Notes under the pieces: generated by a model
Databases searched by the model: none
Told to the model about the DNA's origin: nothing
Seen by the model: the letters and a program-made list of their open reading frames with translations, nothing else
DNA from: Flavobacterium davisii
GTDB lineage: Bacteria; Bacteroidota; Bacteroidia; Flavobacteriales; Flavobacteriaceae
Direction: 5' to 3'
DNA length: 64,000 bases
Assembly (NCBI RefSeq): GCF_019565505.1
Contig: NZ_CP067378.1
Coordinates: 806,001 to 870,000 of the forward strand
Translations under genes and position numbers: made by a program
Part shown: positions 35,376-48,600 of the stretch, piece after piece
How positions within the stretch are numbered: position 1 is the stretch's first letter
Layout of the letters: each line of letters starts with the position of its first letter

Positions 35376-37850
35376 TTTTTCTTTATACTTTTTAACATAG
35401 GCATCCATTCCTTTTACTTCCAGTTCATCGACTATGTTAAGTGTTTTTTTTGATTTTTTAAATTTCTCGTAATATTGTTTTTTTATGGCTGTCACCGAAT
35501 TATGAAAACGAGTGTTCCAATCTGGATTGTCTAATTGGAAATAGCAGCTCATTTGTGCCATAGTAAAAATATCTTTTTTTGATAGTTTTATCTTTTCGCT
35601 TAACATTTGTTGTTCAAAAATCAAGAATTCTTCTTGGTTTTGAAGATCGTCGGCGGAAGCATTGAGTTTATATTTAGTTGTTAAATCTTTTTTATTAAAA
35701 ACTAAATCACGGTTAATGTCTTTTCGCATTTTCGCCAAGGCTTCTTCTTCTGATTTTTTATAAAATATTGTAAATTCATTTATTTTTTTGAGTGTTTGGT
35801 ATACATTTTCAACGTCTTTTTGAATTGTTTTTGCTAGGGTTGTTTTTTCTTTTTCTTCTTGGGTTGTATCTAGTTTATCAAGGTTTTGTTGTATTGTATT
35901 TTTTTGATTGGATACGATTTGTTTTTCTTCTTCTAGTCCTTCAAAATCTGTTGTATTAATTTTATCGTCTATTAATTGGTTTATTGATTTAGCATCTAGT
36001 TCATAATGGGTTTCTGATAGATGAAGGCTTATTTTTTGTTTTGTTACTGATTCTATAGTTGTTTTTTTAGCATTTTCTAGTTTTTCTTTCTTTTTAGTAC
36101 CTGCAAAATTAAAATTATAACCAAGGGTAATGGTTAGATCATTGATTTTATTGGATGTTGAAGTATTTATTGAATTGGCTATTAATTGCGATATCATAAA
36201 GTTAAAGTTATGTTCTTCAAACAATTTATAACTTGCATTAAAACGGCAATTAAAGTTGGTTGCTTTGTTGCTTGAATTTTTACTTGTGTTATAGGAGGTA
36301 GACCATTGTGTGGTTAATTTGTCTTTAAAATATTTTTTACTAATGCCTATCACGGGACCAAAAGTATAGGAATCCTGCCCTCCCATTTGGCTTATTGTAT
36401 AGTTCAAAGAGGTATTAAAGGCCCATTTACTTTTTATTAAAAAATGGGTATACAGGGCATTCAGATTATGAAAGGCTGTTTTTTGATTCGGATTAACCTG
36501 TCCTCCTTGCTCATTTTCAACTTGATTATAGTTATAATTAAAGCTGCAATTGCGTTTTGCTTGTTTGGATTCTGGTAATTGATAATTGGTATTCCACATT
36601 AAGCTATTGGACAATTGACGATAATTCAACTGATTTATAGCGTTAATAGCTGGATTGGTTTGATTGATTTGTACAAATTGGTCAGGATTTACGTTAGTCG
36701 TGGTGGATTGATTGGTAAAACTAAGGTTAGTAGATAGTTTTTCATTTATTTTAATGTTTGTGTTAACGGTTCCTACTAGTCGATTAGTGGTTTGTGCTTT
36801 TTTATGATCTAAATTATCTTTTTGAACTCCAAGATTTAGGCTTAGCTGTACTTTATCTTTAAATAAGGGTCTGGCGGCATTGATCATGATATTTTGTAAG
36901 TCATTGGAAAAAAAATAGGCTCCTAATGTTTGATAACCAGGATCAACACGCTCAAAACTGGCTCCTAAAACCATTTTTTGAAGTTTGTAATCAAATCCTA
37001 ATTTGATGGCTTTAAAATTTTGTGTGGATTCATTTCCTCTTAGTAATAAAGAGGCAATTCCATCCACAGTATGATGGCCTATGGCTCTTTTATCTTGCAC
37101 TAAAGAGGAATGGGTATAATCACCATAGATTTTGGTATTATTTGAAACTTGTGATTCAAAATTAAATGCTATAACAAGGTTTTCTTTAGGACTTAAGTTT
37201 TGTATATTGGGTGCAACTGATTGATATAATAATGGATTTTCTTTGTCTTTTGCATAAAAGCTTATTAATCCTACTTTATATTTATTTTTTATTAATTCTA
37301 TTTTTGTTCCGTACCCCCAACGTTCAAATACGGGAAAACTATTAGGATTGTAAATATCATTTACTTCTTTTAATAATCGCCCGTACATCGCTGAAATTTT
37401 GATAGGGCCATCGGGTGTAAGTTCAATACCTGCTCCTGTAAACATGTGGCCTGCTAGGGAATAGGGAGAGAAGTTCATTGAGGCATCGCCTATATAAGCT
37501 GAAATCCATTTATATCTGGGATTAAGGCTTAAACGATTGAAATTAAAAGGTACTTGATAACTCAGTTTGCCTCCCATATTGGAAAAATTATAGGAAATGG
37601 GCATTGAAAAGGAATAGAATGAAACATTCAAATTTCCTGTAAAATTGTATACAAAGGGGGCTCTTGCATCTCTATTTGAATTGAAGAAGGTGGAACCTAT
37701 TGATAAACCGCCTCCAATTTTAAAAGGTTTTCCATGAAAGGATCCTAAATCTATAGTTTGAGCGGTGACATTTATACTCAACACTAATAATAGTTTTTTT
37801 AAAATATGTAATCTAAAACTCACTTTATTATATTTTGCAACAATTTGCAC
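35364..37850 (-). CDS. Outer-membrane beta-barrel protein with helical C-terminal tail (828 aa)
   Basis: N-terminal export signal (ILKKLLLVLSINVTAQ), then about 570 residues of alternating amphipathic strands with aromatic ends (SFYSFSMPISYNFS, LSLNPRYKWISAYIGD, KAIKLGFDYKLQKMVLGASF, NDLTITLGYNFNF), typical of a large outer-membrane barrel. From about residue 590 the protein is charged and helical (KKKEKLENAKKTTIESV, LEEEKQIVSNQKNTIQQ), ending VKKYKEKFRF; this part would face the periplasm. Position between the FN3 gene and the carrier suggests it may anchor or translocate the carrier. No named family recognised. Confidence 0.65.
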   Translation of the reverse strand: MQIVAKYNKVSFRLHILKKLLLVLSINVTAQTIDLGSFHGKPFKIGGGLSIGSTFFNSNRDARAPFVYNFTGNLNVSFYSFSMPISYNFSNMGGKLSYQVPFNFNRLSLNPRYKWISAYIGDASMNFSPYSLAGHMFTGAGIELTPDGPIKISAMYGRLLKEVNDIYNPNSFPVFERWGYGTKIELIKNKYKVGLISFYAKDKENPLLYQSVAPNIQNLSPKENLVIAFNFESQVSNNTKIYGDYTHSSLVQDKRAIGHHTVDGIASLLLRGNESTQNFKAIKLGFDYKLQKMVLGASFERVDPGYQTLGAYFFSNDLQNIMINAARPLFKDKVQLSLNLGVQKDNLDHKKAQTTNRLVGTVNTNIKINEKLSTNLSFTNQSTTTNVNPDQFVQINQTNPAINAINQLNYRQLSNSLMWNTNYQLPESKQAKRNCSFNYNYNQVENEQGGQVNPNQKTAFHNLNALYTHFLIKSKWAFNTSLNYTISQMGGQDSYTFGPVIGISKKYFKDKLTTQWSTSYNTSKNSSNKATNFNCRFNASYKLFEEHNFNFMISQLIANSINTSTSNKINDLTITLGYNFNFAGTKKKEKLENAKKTTIESVTKQKISLHLSETHYELDAKSINQLIDDKINTTDFEGLEEEKQIVSNQKNTIQQNLDKLDTTQEEKEKTTLAKTIQKDVENVYQTLKKINEFTIFYKKSEEEALAKMRKDINRDLVFNKKDLTTKYKLNASADDLQNQEEFLIFEQQMLSEKIKLSKKDIFTMAQMSCYFQLDNPDWNTRFHNSVTAIKKQYYEKFKKSKKTLNIVDELEVKGMDAYVKKYKEKFRF

Positions 37851-37924
37851 TATTTATTATTTGTATTTTTATTAGAATTTAAATGCAATAAGAAAATCAA
37901 TTTTAATTACAAATTCTAACTTAA

Positions 37925-38020
37925 TCACTGAGCCTTTAAAAAAGGCACGAAGCACACTAAGTTTTTTCTAAATTCTTACTTAACCGCAAAGCACACAACG
38001 AAAGCACAAAGCACGCTAAT
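37925..38020. repeat. ACAAAG-rich intergenic repeat remnant
   Basis: Two diverged copies of a motif AAGCACACTAAGTTTTTTCT / AAGCACGCTAATTTTTTTCT with CGCAAAGCACACAACG between them, related to the 34978-35375 repeat. No coding potential. Confidence 0.5.
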
Positions 38021-38070
38021 TTTTTTCTACATCTTATTTTCTAAAATCTAAAAGTTCTGAATTCTGAATT

Positions 38071-40149
38071 CTAATACACCACTTTAACTTCTTTAAAAGC
38101 GCTTAAACTTCCATCTTTAAATACCGCTCTAATATTGTAGTAATACACATTACCTACATGTAAAGTGGTATCTATAAATTGATTTTTTTTGTTAGGTGGT
38201 AGTATTTTGAATAAAACATTTTGACTTTCATTTATTCTTTTGTACAAATGGTATTCTTCTATATCATTAGATTTTGCATTCCAATATAGTTCTATTGCTT
38301 TAGAATTAGGATCTGCCATGCCACTAAAGGTTGTGATTCCGTGTCTTAAAACGGTTGGAATTGTTTCTAAAATTAAGGGTTCAGAAGGCGCTGTTTCATT
38401 ACCGTCTTGATCTGTTGCGGTCATGGCATAATAATATTTTCTTTTTTCTTCTACTGTTTTGTCTTCGTAAAAGTCTATTTCTTGATCTGTGGTTTCAAAA
38501 ATAACTTTCCATTCTTTTTGATCTTCTCTTCTTCTATAGAGACTATGTTTTTTAACATCTTCTGACTGACTTTGAAGAAAATAAATTTTTATTTTTTTTT
38601 CTTCTATTTCATAATTGGATAGAACAGGGATTGATGGGGCTATTTTGTCTTTTTTTATAATTTCAAATGCTGTTGAAAAAGAGGATTCATTATACCTTAT
38701 ATCGAGAGCTTTTAATTTGTAAAATACTTTTCTATTCAAAGATTTCATCGTAATGGTGTCTTGATAGCTGGTTTTATGCAAAACTTTTGATGATAACTCT
38801 ACATACATCCCTGTTTTGTCGTAACTACGAAAAACTTTATATCCATACAAATCGGGTTCTGTATTGTTTTTCCATTTTAGTTTTACAATTCCTACACTAT
38901 CTATTACGCCTTCTAATCCTACTGGGGCTATGGGAGGGATAGAATCTATGGGTTGAACTAACATAGCATAGGATTCTCTGAATCCTCCTTTTTAGCGATT
39001 GCTTGTATCTTAAAATAATTGGAAGGTTTTAACTTTGCTTTAAAAACTAATTTACGTGTGGTAGCAGCTACCTCTTTTTTACGATTTCGAAAGGACCGTT
39101 ATCGTGATCTGCTTGTAAAATATTAAATCCCTTAATTTTTTCTTCTCCTTCTTGAGGGAAATCCCATTCTAAATTTACAGTTTCATCATCTAAAGCGGCT
39201 TTTGCTGTAATTTGAGGTGAAAACTCTAAAAAATCAGCTCCCATACCCGAAACCACTTTAGAGGGTTCGCTCAAATAACCAAAGGTGTCTATCCCACGTA
39301 TTCGATAATAATACCTGGTGTTGTTTTCTGGCAAATTGTCGGTAAAGGTGGTATAAGTAGATTTGCTTATTGTTGGAAAAACAGGCACATTGTTTAGTTT
39401 ATAAAATGTTTTTCCATCGGTTGATCTTTCTATGTTATAACAAGAAAACAATTCTTTTTGTGCTCCAAAATCCCAAAATAACATAACGGTTTGGTTCCCA
39501 AAAACAGCCTCAGGCGTTACAGGGGGGTTGTATCATTTTTATCAGCTAAGCCTATATAAATACTTCCGTGGGCTACTTCATCTTCTTTTACGCCCAATAA
39601 AGTAATGGTGTATACATATTTTTCGTTGATTTTAGCGGTCGTATCTTCAAACCCCCAGCCTGCGGCTTTGGTGGCTAAAAATGATTGTTCAGCCGCTAAC
39701 ATGGAAAACGCATAGCGTTGTTGATTTTGATCGTTTAACATCATCATTTTCGCAAGACCTTTCTCTTGCGTAGAGGTTTCGAAATCTTCGCCATAAATAG
39801 CTTGTGCTAATACGGCTGCTAATGAATCTTGTTTTACTAATGGTTCCCATTGTGCTAAAGGCAAGGGTTTTAAGGTTTCTTTTAGGATTACTACCTCGTC
39901 TTTATTTATAGGTTTACCATCACGAAGTACGGTAACACGTTGGAGTTTGTACCCATTTTTTAATGATTTTTTCCAATAATAAGGGTCATTAACGTTCCAT
40001 TTTAATAAGATTTTGTTATCTATTATTTTTGCTTTTCCAAAAATAGCAGGTTTAACGATTGTTGTATCAACTTGACCAATAGTATAAGAATAAATCAGTA
40101 GCATTGTAAACAATACAATACGTGAGCAATTCTTTAAGCTTTTATTCAT
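38071..40149 (-). CDS. Secreted fibronectin type III protein (about 690 aa, three frameshifts)
   Basis: Signal peptide near MNKSLKNCSRIVLFTMLLIY. Frames 39517-40149, 39068-39484 and 38071-38964 join through single-base gaps: a C6 run near 39527 (DTTP to PVTPEAVFG), an A-run near 39072 (IVKK to EVAATTRKL) and an A-run near 38995 (AIAKK to GGFRESYA). The restored protein has repeated FN3 units with LLWDF/LKWKN starts, YYYRIRGID, YYYAMTATDQDGNE and YYYNIRAVFKDGSL. It lies 220 bp upstream of the barrel gene. The likely role is a surface or periplasmic scaffold in the same apparatus. All three breaks are in homopolymers. Confidence 0.7.
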
Positions 40150-40251
40150 TTTTATTTTTTTATTATATCAAAAGGTAATTTAGTTTCTTAAATTGTTTTT
40201 TTAAGATTTATAATTACTTGTTATTTTTACTTTATTCCTTTTGTTTGTTCT

Positions 40252-43200
40252 TTATTTTCTAATTATTTTTTTGGCTTGTACGGCTCCTTTTGTTTTCATA
40301 ATTATATAGTAAACTCCTGCGGCATGATGAAATGGAATTTTTTCTATATGTTTTTTGCTGGCTGGTTTTTCTAATTCTAAAATCAAGGCTCCTAATTCCA
40401 TCCTGTATATTGATAGTGTAACGGGTAATTCAAAAGCTAGTTCTACCTCTACATTTATCTGATCATCATTCGATTCTAATGGATTAGGATATATTTTGTA
40501 ATTCTTAACAAATAGGGCGCTTGTATCTGCTGTAGTACCTTTTGTATTTTCTTCTACTATTATTTCATTTAGTTGTTGTGTTTCACATCCCAAAGCATTT
40601 TTACATTTAATTCCTACTTGATATTTACCATTTTCCTTGAATTTGATAATCATATTATCTTGATTTTGTGCTACAATTTCTGCTCCAACGGGTAATATCC
40701 ATTCGTACGTATTACTTGTCGAATTGTTACTAATATTAACTAAAACGATTTCTTCATCTTTGTAGGTTTGTGTAGCAATCATAAAGTTTGCTTCAATGGT
40801 TTCGTTTAAAACTTGAATGGCTATTTGATCGGTATACTGGCAGTCTCCATTTGTTACTTTAAGGGTATACACGCCACTTTCTTTTAGGGTAACTTTAGGG
40901 TTGGTTGATCTAAAACCTTTATCTGATGTCCATAAATAAATTAAGCCCGGTAATTTTATTTCTGCATCTATAGTATGTGTTTGCCCTTTACATAATACCA
41001 TGTCAGAACCTAAATTGACTACCAAAGGTGTTGATCCTCCAACGGTCAACGCAATTGGTAAACTACAATTACTTCCTGTATCGGTTAGCGTGCCTGTGTA
41101 CGTTTTTGCCATTAGGTCTTGTAGATGGAAGCCTTGTAAAGTTTTGTCATCCCAAACAATACTATAGTTCCCTGTACCACCAGAAGGTGATAAATCTATT
41201 TTCCCATTATTTAACTCCCCACAACTAACAGCTGTAATTTTCTCATTTAATTGTAATCCTCCTGTAGTTTTTATATTTATATTTTTCAATTGAGGATCAT
41301 CTAAAACACAATTATTGGCATCCGTTATTATAACATTGTAATTACCAATACTTATATTCTCTAATACAGAGTTTGTGCCTTTAACACCTTTATTCCACTC
41401 ATACGTATAAGGAGGAGTTCCTCCACTAACTTGTACAGCTATTTTACCTCCTAAAGGTGCGTCACAAGAAGCATCTACTGTTGTATAAGTCGCACTTAGT
41501 TTTTGAGGTTCATTCACTGTTAGTATGGCCGAAGTTGTAGCTCCTGCATTATCTTTAATCATAACTTCGTAAACTCCTGCTCCTACCAAATTCAATTTAT
41601 CTAATTGTGCATTCACCATTAGCTGACCATTTTGTTTCCATTGAAAAAAGTAAGGTTTGATCCCCCCTGTGGTAACGGATTCAAGGTTTATTGTTTTATC
41701 CCCATTACATTTAATATTTGTTTGATTTACATTTAGTATCGTTGTTTTTAACACTTCTGGTTCAAGAATATTGGTGTTTAGAACTAACGTACAACCATTT
41801 GCATCCTCAACGGTTACTTTATAATTTCCTTTTCCTAAGCCTGAAAACAAAGTAGAAGTTTGCCAATTTCCATTATCCAGAGCAAAACGATAAGGAGAAG
41901 TCCCTCCCAAAATTTGATTTACAACTATACTTCCAGTTTTTTGTCCATTAATCCTAACATCAGTAGCGGTTAGTGTAGCCGTTAAAATGGTGGGTTCTGT
42001 TACCGTAAAACTTTGATTGATTTTACATCCATTGGCATCAATTACTGAACAAGTATAAACTCCTGCTCCTATATTGGACAAATTAGCCGCTGTACCTACT
42101 AATTGATTGGTCGCATTTTTCCATTGATAATTATAAGGAGACGTACCTCCTTGAACCATAGTCTGTAACTCGGCTGTAGTTTGCTTATTACACAATACTT
42201 TTTTAGATAGCGTAAGTTGTAAATTTAATGGAGCAAGAGGTTGTTTGACTGTAAAAGTTTGAGTTATTTGTCCTTTTGGTGTGTTAAAATCTGTAACCGT
42301 TACTGTATAATTTCCTGCTGGTAGGTTACTGATAGTGGGCGTATTGCCTAAGAATTGATTCTGATCATTATACCATGCAATGTTATAAGATGGTTCTTTG
42401 GTTGCCGGTCGTCCTCCGCTGATTAATATTCCTATTTTGGCAATTTTATCGCCAAAACAGTTCAACTCTACTATACTATTAGGGGCATCTAAATTAACTC
42501 TTAGGGGTTCTATAAGTCCAACGGCATATCTTTTATCTAAATGACATCCATTGGCATCCGTTATGGTAAGTGTGTAATCATTTTTGCTAAGATTTTTAGG
42601 ATAATTAGTATTACCTAAATCGGGTGTCCATTTATACGAATAAGGCAGGGTTCCACCACTTACAGTCACTTCTATAGCACCATCATTAGCCCCTACAAAC
42701 GAAACAGGGTAAATGGTATGTGTAGCACTTAGGACTGAAGGTTGCTTAATTTCAATTGGAGTTCCTTCAATACTACATCCTTGTGCATCTGTAACCTTTG
42801 GTAGGTAAACACCTGTTTTCAAGCCTGTAATTTTTTTATCTGGATAAACCACATCATTTAGGTAATATGTATAAGGCATCGTTCCGCCTTTGGCATCTAA
42901 TACGATCTCTCCATCATTTGCATTAAAACATTTTACGGGAGTAAACGAAGGTGACAAACTAAGCGGATCTGGTGCTTTTAACTCATAGGTTGCGGTACGA
43001 GTAACGCCATTTTTATCTGTTACTACTAAATTATAAATACCTACTGGTATATTGGATATATTTTCACCAGTATATAGCATACCTGTGGTGGTATTAGTCC
43101 ATATATAGTCATAATAAGGAGGATTGATTTGTGGAGTACCTCCTGTAGCGATTGCTTTAAGGCTTGCTGTTGAGTCTCCGTGACATTTAATACTTTTAAT

Positions 43201-45634
43201 GGACTGAATACTTACTTGAAATGGTGCTGGTTCTGTAAGACTGATTGACTTAGGACCTATTATACAAGCATTTGTATCTTTTGTATAAAAATTATAATTC
43301 CCTGCTTTTAAATGAGCAAAGATATTGGATAATTGCCAATTAGTACCATCTATACTATAGCTAAAAATACCTGTTCCTCCCGTAGCTTTTATTTTAATTG
43401 CTCCACTATTTGTTCCCTGGATCAACGATCGGTGTTTCGGTTAATAGTGTAAATTCAAGAGGAGAAGCCTCTACTACATTAAATGGTTGGATAGCTGTAC
43501 ATCCATTAGCATCGGTAAGGGTTAGTCTATAAGCCCCGGGACTCACTGAAATCAAATCTTTATTGGTACTTAATATGATATTGGGTGTATTTAGATTTAC
43601 CCAAGCATAAGTATAGGGAGTAGTTCCTCCTTGAATCATTACGTTTAAACTGGTTTGGGTATCATTATAACATTTTTGATAAACGGTAGGGATACCTCCT
43701 ATAATAGAAGTATTTAATCCTTTAATATTTAGTTGTGACGGTTCTGAGGCTACTGTGTAAATAGCTGTTCGAATAACATTTCTCTGATCTACTACTCGGA
43801 ACTGGTAGTCTCCTGCTAATAAATTGCTTATACTCGATGTATTGGCCGTATTGGTTGATTGAAAATTATTGGGTACCCATTCTAAGGTTTTATAAGGTAA
43901 ATTCCCTCCCGTTACCGTGGCTGTTAGGTTGACTCTTCCTCCATAACATTGGATGAGTGGATTATCAAACTTTATAACTATTGGTTCTGGGGCTTCTATT
44001 TTTTGGCTAAAAGTTATAGTGCAATTATTTCCATCTGTAACGGTTAAAGTATAAATTGCATTTCCTGATAAATTAGATAAATCTTCATTGTGCATTTGAC
44101 CATTGAGATTATTGCTTGTAGATTGCCATGAATAGCTATAAGGGGCTACTCCTCCTCTAACACGTATATCTATTTCACCATCCGCTGATACATTTGTTGA
44201 AGGGGTAATCAACTTAACTAGCTCTATTGTTAATGATTCACTAGGTTGACTTACTACTATATTTTGAGATCCATCAGGTGCTGTACAACCATTACTATCT
44301 TTTACCAAAACAGTATAACTACCTGCTTGTAATCCACTCAACACATTTGAATTTCCCCAAGTATTTCCTGCGTCTTGACTGTACTGATAATTCCCTACTC
44401 CTCCTACAGCATTAATTCTTATTGTTCCTGTCTTTGCACCATAACATAATACGGGTGTAGCCATGACACTAAAGGTGATCTTTGAATTTTCTGTAATACT
44501 AAACTCTCCAGAAGTTTCAGGAGTAGTGAAATTTGATGTCCCATCAAACAATTTATAGGTTAATTTGTATTCCCCTTTAAATAAATTTTCTAATAAATAC
44601 TTATATGTTTTTTTGACAGGATCAAATGTCAACATTGAAGGTAAAATTTGCAATGTCTTATCTGCTATATATTTATCATTGACCTTTTTTTCTAATGTTG
44701 CAACTAAGTATTGTTTTAAGGAGGCATCAGGTGATTTATCAAACTCAAAAAGTATAGAACCTTTACTATCCCCATAACAATTATTATTACCCTGAACATT
44801 TTGAGATATTATATGAGGGGAACAAGATTTTACTTCAGTTTGAACTTCTGAAGTTTCAATATAATCACTATCGATAGTTCCAATATTACCAACAAATTTG
44901 GTATTAACAATTTTTACTTTATATATAAAATTACCAACATAATTTTCCAACCCCAAGTCTGACAATTTAAAATATTTGTGCCCATCTTTATACGGGTCAT
45001 ATACAATTGGTATAAATTCATTCCAACCACCTGTTGCAGATGTCTTATAGGCCATTTTATTAACTAGACCTACAGTTCTTGGAGTAGTCGTTCGTAAATC
45101 ATATACATCAGGAATCCTAAAATAATCACAACTTCCCTTCTCTAATATTTGAGCATCTGTTGTAGTTAAAATAACTAATTCAGGAAATTGCTGACAGACT
45201 CCTCCTCCATTAGGATTAGAAACATCATAATTTTCCTCTTTTAGCACTTCCAAACTTTTATAAAAAGATTTTTCTAGACTTACATCTAAAGTTATTTTAA
45301 AATCAGAATTACAAAACTCAGGAACACATTGTCCTTTATCATCTAATCCACTGTAATGATTCTTTGAAGAAAAATACAATTCTTTAGGAACATTTTCTTT
45401 ATCATAAGTAATTACATGATATTGTTCTAAAACCCAATTAGTTTTATTAAAAATAACATTACCAGAAAATAACATTTCATTATTTAAAAAACCTCCCTCA
45501 TAATATACACTATTAGAATTAACTATACATTTGTTTTTAATACTTAAATTTCCAACTACAAATAAGACTTTTATTTTTTGTTGAGAAAACATTAAATTTG
45601 ACAACAAGAAAAGCATTACTAAATATTTCTTCAT
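40252..45634 (-). CDS. SprB-repeat protein with T9SS type A sorting domain (about 1790 aa, one frameshift)
   Basis: Signal peptide MKKYLVMLFLLSNLMFSQ. After an N-terminal domain of about 350 residues come more than a dozen SprB-type repeats (GGTSPYNYQWKN, YTVTVTDANGC and similar). The frame changes near 43420 (TETPIVDPGNK-stop to IQGTNSGAIKIKATGG). The C-terminus has a PKD-like unit and YKIYPNPLESNDDQ...GVYYIIMKTKGAVQAKKIIRK, a type A T9SS sorting domain. The protein should therefore cross the outer membrane by T9SS and be attached to the surface. It resembles gliding adhesins in repeats, but its genomic place is within the toxin locus. Confidence 0.8.
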
Positions 45635-45681
45635 TTTTAAAAATTTAATCTTTATATAACTTTTTAAAAAACTTTAACTCC

Positions 45682-48600
45682 CTAAAATTTTCTTTCAAAA
45701 GTTCTCCCTACTTCTTTACTAAACTCCTTTTCGTTTAAAGAGTATTTTATCTTAATCGTGTAATTTCCTATTGCAATAGGGATATACATATTATCAATTA
45801 AACTTTTATATATCTCATATTTTTCAAAATTCACATTTGGACTCATAAACTTATTTACCACTTTATATTTCAACTCCCCATAATCAGCACGATACACTCT
45901 TGGCAATTGATACACAAAAGGTAAACGCCTAGATGCTTCTTGCAATCCAGCAGGCGTTTTAAGCCATTCTAAATAATAAGCAGGCGTTTCTATAGCACGT
46001 ACAGGCGGCAACCCTAACACCTTGGTATCACGTTGCGTAATCCAAATATTCCCATCTAGAGGATATTTTTGATATAATAAAGGGTTAATATAGTTTTTAA
46101 AATAATTATCTTCAAGTACCGCTTCAACAGTAATCAACGGTTTTCCATCGGTATACTGATTCCCTTCCAATTCTTCTAAATTAAATACTTCATACGGTTT
46201 GGTTGCTATATGCAACGCATCAGTATCTGCGCTTAAAATTTCAAAAATATCAGCCGTTTTTACGATACTCCTCATCTTCTCCGTAAACGTTGCATGTTTA
46301 CTCGTTTTAAACTCATAAGCCAAAAATGATTTGGTTAATTTAGTATTATTATCGGCCATAGCTGTGTTTTGACTGATGGTTTGCTGATTGGTAAAGTTAG
46401 CATCCGATACTGTACTAGCTGTACCACTGCTTTGCGTAATATCCATGCTTTGTGAAGTAGTTAAAACCATTCCTGGCGGATAAGCCGTCAACTGTAATTG
46501 GTAGGCTTTTTCAGTCGCTACCTTATCATAAGCAAAGCTTACTTTTTTAGCAGAGGCGTCGTATTTCAAATCGTTTTGAAACAGCACTTGTTCTCCTTGT
46601 TTCACTTCGCCTTTGAGTACCCAGTTTTTCACAGAACCATCAAACAAATATTTTTGTCCTTGCTTTAATTTAATATAGACATTTTTATGTTCCTCAGGAT
46701 AAAAATTATTTGCTGCCACTACAGGGTAACTATAACGGATGTTCTCTAACGGAATATATTCAGGTGCATTACCTGTTTTAAAAGTAAATGTTTTTTTCTC
46801 TGTATCAGTATTCCCTCCTTGGAGCGGTATCCAAGATGCCCCATATTGTTCTTCAACCCCTACTTCTACTTCGCCTACAATATCTTTTTGTGGAGGTAGT
46901 ACTTCAAAGGAAACAAAATTTACTTTGGTATTATGGTCTGTCCATTGCAAATCACCTGTCAACGGATTTCCATCCACTTTAAGCACATACTTTTTCAAAT
47001 TGATGCGTACCAATTTCCTATTTCCATTAGCATCCTCTGCCGAAAAAGGTTGCAACATACTGTAATTAAAGGCTACCTGAGGCTTTTTAAACACATCTAC
47101 GTTGCTTTCACTATCAGGACTCACACTCGCAATAAGCGGTATGGAAAGTGGTTGCGTCATACCTATAAATTCGCACTTTTCACCTATTTCGGCTTTGTAC
47201 TTAAAGCGCCCTTTTATCATACCTCCAAGTACGTTATAATAAACTCCTACATAACCTTCCATGTGTGTTGGATTCGGAAATTCACCTCGTAGCATGGCCG
47301 CTATACCTACCGCTAAAATCTTTATCTCTTTTTTGATACCAAATACTTTAATACGCAAGCCTGCCTCTCCATAGATATAGGCATATACCTGTCCCATGGA
47401 ATACCATCCATCATTTCCTACTAATCCGGGACGACCAGCACAACTCACACCATTTAATTTTCGATGGGTAATATCAAAACCTCCACCTGCTTCCAAAAGG
47501 GCATAAAACCAACCTCCATCATAGGGGATGGCAAGACTGAAATTAAGTCCAAAAGCGAACCCTTTAGCATCATTCAGCAAACTTAAGTTCCGATTATCAT
47601 TCATGATATCAGGCCCAAGAATTTCTAAAACCCTAGGGTGTGGTGGTACTTGTGAAGGGATTACATCACCTGTCATGAAATACGCTCCAACGTTAATATC
47701 ATACGATCCTATTTTGAAAATAGCACCAAGCTTATCCATAGGGGTTCCTACATGTAAATAATTTTTGTTTGGACTTGAGTACATGTGTACCATACCAAAC
47801 TTATTATTTTGTCCAGAACCTTTGATTCCTTCTAAATTTAGATACAGTTCAAAAAGCCCATCAAAAGAATTATGTACAAAATCTTTTTCGATACTTACAA
47901 ACAATCCAATTTTTCCATCTTTTGCAATTTCAGATACGGGATGTGTCCGTTTCGAAATAGCCAACATGTTCCCATTGGCAAGATATTGATTCATTTCGGC
48001 AGCTTCGTCCCCAGAAAATATCTTATCATAGCTAGCCCATGTATCTCTTAAATTACCTTCAGTATCGCCATTACCAGACATCATTGCCCCTTCTCCTAGG
48101 AAATAAATACGGTTTAAACCGCCCGTATTGTTGTATTCCATTTCCAAAAATACTTTGGCTTTAAAGGAGGTTGATTCTCCAAATTTTGCTTTAACCCCTG
48201 CACGGAAACCTAAACCCGATTTCGCATCAGGTTTGTAAACATTGGTTCCTAAATTCGCCATCATATTCCCGTCTACACGTTTCATTCTGTAAGATAAACC
48301 GCCCTCTACACGTTGTAATCCAAACTTACTTGAAGAACCGTTATTATCAATCTGAAAATCGACAAACCAGTAAGAAAAGTCCTTTTTAGCAAAAATAGCT
48401 TTAGCCATACCTTTCACTTCTAGTTGTTTTAGCTCAACGGCTAATTTTCCCTGAAAGCCTTTACCATAAATAGCATCTTCATTAAATACTTTTAGCCCAC
48501 CTTTCAGAGTAAAACCACTCTTTTCAACGTCTACTTTAATTTCATCAACCGCTACCTCTTTAAATTTATAGGAATGAAAAGTATCATTTTGAAATTTACC

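Noticed and set aside
40252..45634. Two separate SprB-type genes
   Set aside because: The second frame has no signal peptide and starts in the middle of a repeat unit, so one frameshifted gene fits better.
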